Assembly (NCBI RefSeq): GCF_010685995.1
Contig: NZ_JAAGWK010000005.1
Location: 248,001 to 312,000, forward strand
Source: Goekera deserti
GTDB lineage: Bacteria; Actinomycetota; Actinomycetes; Mycobacteriales; Geodermatophilaceae
Reading direction: 5' to 3'
DNA length: 64,000 nucleotides
A program made the translations under genes and the position numbers. Positions 60,820-64,000 of this stretch are shown in pieces (positions within the stretch are counted from its first letter, which is position 1; every line of letters starts with the position of its first letter). The notes under the pieces are model-generated. The model was given only the letters and a program-made list of their open reading frames with translations. It did not search any database and was not told the DNA's origin.

Positions 60820-61668
60820 GTGACCGAGCCCCGCGTGCCGTTGCCTCGCCTGCCCAGCCACCGGATGTCGGCACCCACCACCGACGACGCGCGCACGGCA
60901 CTCACCTCGCTGACCGGGGAGGACGTCGACGCCCTGTGGGCGGAGGTCTGCGCCGAGGCGGGCGTGCCCGAGGGCGCGTACCTGCTCGACCTGGACCAGA
61001 TGACCGCCCTGGCCGACGCCGTGGCCGCCCGCCCGGGCGCCGTCGGGCTGGCCGGCCGGGCACTCGCCATCCGGGTGGCCACCTACCGCGCGCTGTCCAC
61101 CCACGAGACGACGGCGCTGCCCACCGACTGGGCCCGCCGGTCGATGGAGTCCCTGCTGCGCGGGCGGGTGCCGGACACCGCGCGGATGGCGGAGATCCTC
61201 GACCTGGACCTGTTCTCCGACGCAGCACGCGCCCGGCTGGACCGTGCGGCGCGGCGGGTGGCCGAGCGCTTCGGGGCCCCGATCGGGCTGGTCAGCATCG
61301 TCCTGGAGGGTTCGCAGCAGTTCGCCGGCAGCCACGGCCTGGAGGGCTGGCTGGCCGAGGTGGGCGGCACCCCGCTGGAGTGGTCGTTCTGCGCCACGAG
61401 CGTGCGCACCCGCGAGGCCTACATCGTGCCCGACGCGCACTCCGACGTGATCCAGCGCACCAACCCGCTGGTCGACCAGGACGGCGTGCGCACCTACGCG
61501 GGCGTCCCGCTGGTCACCTCCCGCGGGCAGGTGCTCGGCAACTACTGCCTGATCGGCTCCGAGGCGCGCAGCTGGACCGCCGAGGAGACCGCCGAGCTGC
61601 AGGCCATGGCCGACGCGCTCGTCGCCGAGCTGGAGCGCACCCGCGTCTCCGGGCGCACCACCGTCTGA
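60820..61668 (+). CDS. GAF domain-containing protein
   Basis: Up to 282 residues. A helical N-terminal half (about 20-125) is followed by a GAF domain (about 130-275): AARRVAERFGAPIGLVSIVL, GTPLEWSFCATSVRTREAYI and VRTYAGVPLVTSRGQVLGNY. No output domain is attached, so it may act as a ligand-binding partner of another protein. The start is uncertain: GTG 60820 and ATG 60865 are possible, neither with a good ribosome site. Confidence 0.8.
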   Translation: MTEPRVPLPRLPSHRMSAPTTDDARTALTSLTGEDVDALWAEVCAEAGVPEGAYLLDLDQMTALADAVAARPGAVGLAGRALAIRVATYRALSTHETTALPTDWARRSMESLLRGRVPDTARMAEILDLDLFSDAARARLDRAARRVAERFGAPIGLVSIVLEGSQQFAGSHGLEGWLAEVGGTPLEWSFCATSVRTREAYIVPDAHSDVIQRTNPLVDQDGVRTYAGVPLVTSRGQVLGNYCLIGSEARSWTAEETAELQAMADALVAELERTRVSGRTTV

Positions 61669-61678
61669 GCCGCCCGGG

Positions 61679-61703
61679 GGCCGGCGCTCACCCGGCGCCG
61701 GCC
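61679..61703. terminator. Two-way terminator overlapping a stop codon
   Basis: GGCCGGCGC (61679-61687) pairs with 61695-61703 around a 7-nt loop. The loop contains the stop codon of the convergent GMC oxidoreductase gene. Confidence 0.65.
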
Positions 61704-63319
61704 ATCAGCTCGGCGGCCCGCTCACCGAGCATCACCGCCGTGGCCGCGGGCCCGCGGGAGGTGACCCGGGGCATCACCGAGGTGTCCACCACCCGGAGCC
61801 CGGTCACCCCCCGTACCCGCAGGTGCTGGTCGACCACCGCGCCGGGGTCGGACTCCGGGCCCATCCGGGCGCTGCCGGCCAGGTGCACCGCGGTGGCCAG
61901 GTGGTGGCGCACCCAGCGGTCCAGCGCGCGGTCGTCGTCCAGCTCGGTGTCGGCGAGCCCGGTGCGCTCGGCGACCAGCGGGGCGAACGCGGCCGTGCGC
62001 AGCAGCTCGGCGCACAGCCGCACACCCTCCCGCATCCGCCGCCGGTCGCTCTCCTCGGTGAGGTAGCGGTACTCGATCCGCGGCTGCACCGCCGGATCGG
62101 CGCTGACCAGCGAGATCAGCCCGCGGCTGTCCTCCTGCTGCAGCGCCAGGCCGAGGTACAGGTCGTCGCGCCGCCGCGCCTGGTCCAGCAGCCGGGACGA
62201 CGAGGAACGCCGCAGCGCCCGCAGCGCCGGGCCGGGCCGGCGCAGCACGTCGGCGACGCCGGACAGCGGCGAGCCGGTCGCGCGGGACAGCATCACCCGG
62301 CTGAACGGCTTCAGCCAGGGCATCACCTCCAGGTCGCCGTCGGCCCGGGAGCCGGCCGCCGCGGTGTTCAGCGCGCTGGCCAGCGGCAGCAGGCCGCGCG
62401 GCATCGGGGTGCGCCGGGCCGGGCGCCAGGTGACGTAGAGGTCGGGGTGGTCGCTGAACTCCGCGCCCACCCCGGGCAGGTCGACCAGCACCGGGACGCC
62501 GGCGGTCCGCAGCTGCGCGGCCGGACCGATCCCGGACAGCATCAGCAGATGCGGCGAGCCGACGGCGCCGGCCGCGAGCACCACCTCGTCGGCGTGCACC
62601 ACCCCCGCCGCGGTCTGCACCCCCACCGCGCGGCCGCGCTCGACGACCACCCGGGTCACCGGGGTGTCCCCGCGCACGGTCAGCCCGGGCCGTCCCCGGC
62701 GCGGGGACAGGTACGCCATCGCCGCGTTCACCCGCACGCCGTCGACGACGTTGACCGGCAGCGGCCCGTGGCCCGGCGGCCCACCCGCGTTCTTGTCCGG
62801 CTCCTCCGGGAAGCCGAGCTCGTCGCAGGCCGCGGCGAAGGCGTCGGTCACCGGGTGCGGGCGGGTGCTGCGGGTGACCGGCACCGGCCCGTGCGCGCCG
62901 TGCCCCGGCCGGTCCCCGTAGGCGGCGTCGGCCTCCGACCGGGCGAACGCCGGCAGCACCCGGTCGTGGGACCACAGGTCGTTGCCCGCCGCGGCCCAGC
63001 CGTCGAAGTCCGCCGGGGTGCCGCGGACGAAGTAGGTGCCGTTCAGCGCGCTGGACCCGCCGACGACCCGCCCGCGGGGCACCGGCCAGCGCAGCTCACC
63101 GGTCAGCTCGCCGACCAGGTCCCAGTTCGCCGGGTGCCCGGGCACCGCGGCGCCCATCGTCGCGGCGTCCCGCACCGCGGCCGGGAAGTCCTCCGGCCGC
63201 GCGTGGTCGGCCCCGGCCTCCAGCAGCAGCACCCGCCTGCCGGCGTCCACCAGCCGGGCCGCCAGCGCGCACCCGGCCGACCCCGCCCCCACCACCACGA
63301 CGTCCCAGCGCTCCCCCAC
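61688..63319 (-). CDS. GMC family oxidoreductase (choline dehydrogenase-like)
   Basis: 543 residues, a FAD-dependent alcohol oxidase or dehydrogenase. Features are VVVVGAGSAGCALAARLVDAG (FAD site), RGRVVGGSSALNGTYFVRG, EVVLAAGAVGSPHLLMLSGI and the C-terminal HLAGSARMGPESDPGAVVDQ with its catalytic-region His, then RVVDTSVMPRV. The GTG at 63319 (VGERWD) gives the standard N-terminus. The substrate alcohol is unknown. It follows an acyl-CoA synthetase gene in the same direction after 86 bp that contain a 26-bp palindrome, so the two may share an operon or not. Confidence 0.9.
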   Translation of the reverse strand: MGERWDVVVVGAGSAGCALAARLVDAGRRVLLLEAGADHARPEDFPAAVRDAATMGAAVPGHPANWDLVGELTGELRWPVPRGRVVGGSSALNGTYFVRGTPADFDGWAAAGNDLWSHDRVLPAFARSEADAAYGDRPGHGAHGPVPVTRSTRPHPVTDAFAAACDELGFPEEPDKNAGGPPGHGPLPVNVVDGVRVNAAMAYLSPRRGRPGLTVRGDTPVTRVVVERGRAVGVQTAAGVVHADEVVLAAGAVGSPHLLMLSGIGPAAQLRTAGVPVLVDLPGVGAEFSDHPDLYVTWRPARRTPMPRGLLPLASALNTAAAGSRADGDLEVMPWLKPFSRVMLSRATGSPLSGVADVLRRPGPALRALRRSSSSRLLDQARRRDDLYLGLALQQEDSRGLISLVSADPAVQPRIEYRYLTEESDRRRMREGVRLCAELLRTAAFAPLVAERTGLADTELDDDRALDRWVRHHLATAVHLAGSARMGPESDPGAVVDQHLRVRGVTGLRVVDTSVMPRVTSRGPAATAVMLGERAAELMAGAG

Positions 63320-63322
63320 ACG

Positions 63323-63348
63323 CCCGCCAAGATGGCCATCTTGGCGGG
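63323..63348. repeat. 26-bp perfect palindrome
   Basis: The left half is CCCGCCAAGATGG and the right half its exact complement. It begins 4 bp upstream of the GMC oxidoreductase start codon. It may be a terminator for the synthetase gene, an operator, or a dispersed palindrome. It overlaps the space where the GMC ribosome site should be. Confidence 0.6.
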
Positions 63349-63405
63349 GAGTTCGTGTCGGTCCTGGCGGGCCGGCGGCCGCCGGCGGGGGCGGCGGGAC
63401 GGCGG

Positions 63406-64000
63406 TCACAGGCCGAGGACGGCGGGCAGGTCCAGGCGGCGCACCTTGCCGGTCGAGGTGCGGGGCAGCTCCCCCACCGGGTGCAGGCTCTTGGGCCGCT
63501 TGGCCGCGGTGAGCCGTTCCCGGGCCCAGGCGGCGAGCTCGGCCGGGTCGGCGTCCCCGACGTAGGCGGCGACCACCCGCTGGCCCCAGTCGTCGTCCGG
63601 CACGCCGACGACCGCGCTCTCCACCACGCCCGGGTGCGCGTCCAGCACCGCCTCCACCTCGGCCGGGTACACGTTCACCCCGCCGGAGATGACCAGGTCC
63701 TCCCGCCGGCCGTCCAGCCACACCAGGCCGTCCGGGTCGACCCGGCCCAGGTCGCCGACGGTCACCCGGTCGCCCCGCCAGGCGGCCGCGGTCTTCTCCG
63801 GCGCCCGCCAGTACTCGAACCGCGCCCAGCGCGGCACCGCGCACCACAGCTGGCCGCGCTCGTCGGTCTCCAGCCGGCGCCCCGGCCGCGCCCGGCCCAC
63901 GCTGCCCGGGTGCGCCTGCCAGTCCGCCGGCGAGCACACGGTGAACTGGACCTCGGTGGAGCCGTAGAACTCCCAGACCGACCCCGCGGGCAGCGCGGCC
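63406..64000 (-). CDS. AMP-dependent acyl-CoA synthetase, C-terminal part
   Basis: The last ~198 residues of an adenylate-forming enzyme; the N-terminal part lies beyond the window end. FYGSTEVQFT is the A5 (Y-G-x-T-E) motif, GDLGRVDPDGLVWLDGRRED is the A7/A8 region with its hinge, VVGVPDDDWGQRVVA follows, and the C-terminal lysine is in PRTSTGKVRRLDL. It activates a carboxylic acid to an acyl-AMP and then to the CoA thioester. The acid is unknown. It is upstream of the GMC oxidoreductase gene. Confidence 0.9.
   Translation of the reverse strand, partial: AALPAGSVWEFYGSTEVQFTVCSPADWQAHPGSVGRARPGRRLETDERGQLWCAVPRWARFEYWRAPEKTAAAWRGDRVTVGDLGRVDPDGLVWLDGRREDLVISGGVNVYPAEVEAVLDAHPGVVESAVVGVPDDDWGQRVVAAYVGDADPAELAAWARERLTAAKRPKSLHPVGELPRTSTGKVRRLDLPAVLGL

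Overview
The window is 64 kb of very GC-rich, densely packed DNA with strong G/C bias at third codon positions. Many genes start at GTG and many overlap by ATGA or GTGA. The gene content points to a high-GC actinobacterium: a DUF222-HNH endonuclease behind an actinobacterial LexA box, a mycothiol-type maleylpyruvate isomerase family protein, a GPP34 (GOLPH3-like) protein, several apparently leaderless genes, and a pcaHGBDC operon with pobA. The style resembles Geodermatophilaceae (Blastococcus, Geodermatophilus, Modestobacter). That family assignment is an inference; no rRNA or other marker is present to prove it.

Layout. 1-2.4 kb: the 5' part of a CoxL-like molybdenum hydroxylase subunit, divergent from a CynX/NimT-type MFS transporter. 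2.4-9.3 kb: a small acidic protein and an HrpA helicase, then a divergent MarR regulator overlapping a 14-helix drug exporter. 9.3-14.8 kb: a DmdC-like acyl-CoA dehydrogenase, a small membrane protein, a second DHA2 exporter and a YihY/BrkB protein. 14.8-21 kb: lipid or CoA-ester catabolism (crotonase-like protein, a pair of acyl-CoA dehydrogenases, a hemerythrin protein, an ArsR-SRPBCC regulatory pair, a glutaryl-CoA dehydrogenase-like enzyme). 21-28.7 kb: a GH2 glycosidase, a mycothiol-type isomerase family protein, the SOS-box-linked DUF222-HNH gene, release factor 3 and a DUF4240 protein. 28.7-33.2 kb: a large aminotransferase fused to an acyl-ACP-reductase-like domain, and a frameshifted SuoX-like molybdoprotein. 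33.3-39.5 kb: exported proteins, a GAF-GGDEF-EAL protein, a P-loop kinase-like protein, a GPP34 protein and tRNA-Lys. 39.5-44.3 kb: lipoproteins, a Rieske membrane protein, a GtrA protein and tRNA-Glu, tRNA-Asp and tRNA-Phe. 44.4-47.7 kb: a five-gene run (single-helix small protein, ApbE, ferric-reductase-like membrane protein, NuoF-like protein, ferredoxin). 47.7-52.4 kb: an OmpR-type two-component system and a large repeat-rich membrane protein. 52.5-58.7 kb: protocatechuate catabolism (pcaHGBDC), a divergent IclR regulator and pobA. 58.8-64 kb: an ABC-2-like membrane protein, a subtilisin-inhibitor-like lipoprotein, a GAF protein, a GMC oxidoreductase and the C-terminal part of an acyl-CoA synthetase.

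How genes work together. PobA makes protocatechuate from 4-hydroxybenzoate, and PcaGH, PcaB, PcaC and PcaD take it to beta-ketoadipate; the last steps (pcaIJ, pcaF) are outside the window. The 44.4-47.7 kb cluster looks like a short electron path from a flavin/Fe-S dehydrogenase and ferredoxin through a membrane b-type redox protein to a surface flavin carrier. The most unusual single gene is the fused aminotransferase/acyl-ACP reductase, whose two halves together predict conversion of an acyl thioester to an alkyl amine.

No integrase, transposase, prophage or CRISPR array was seen. Intergenic regions carry several strong palindromes and a small dispersed repeat that appears at least twice.
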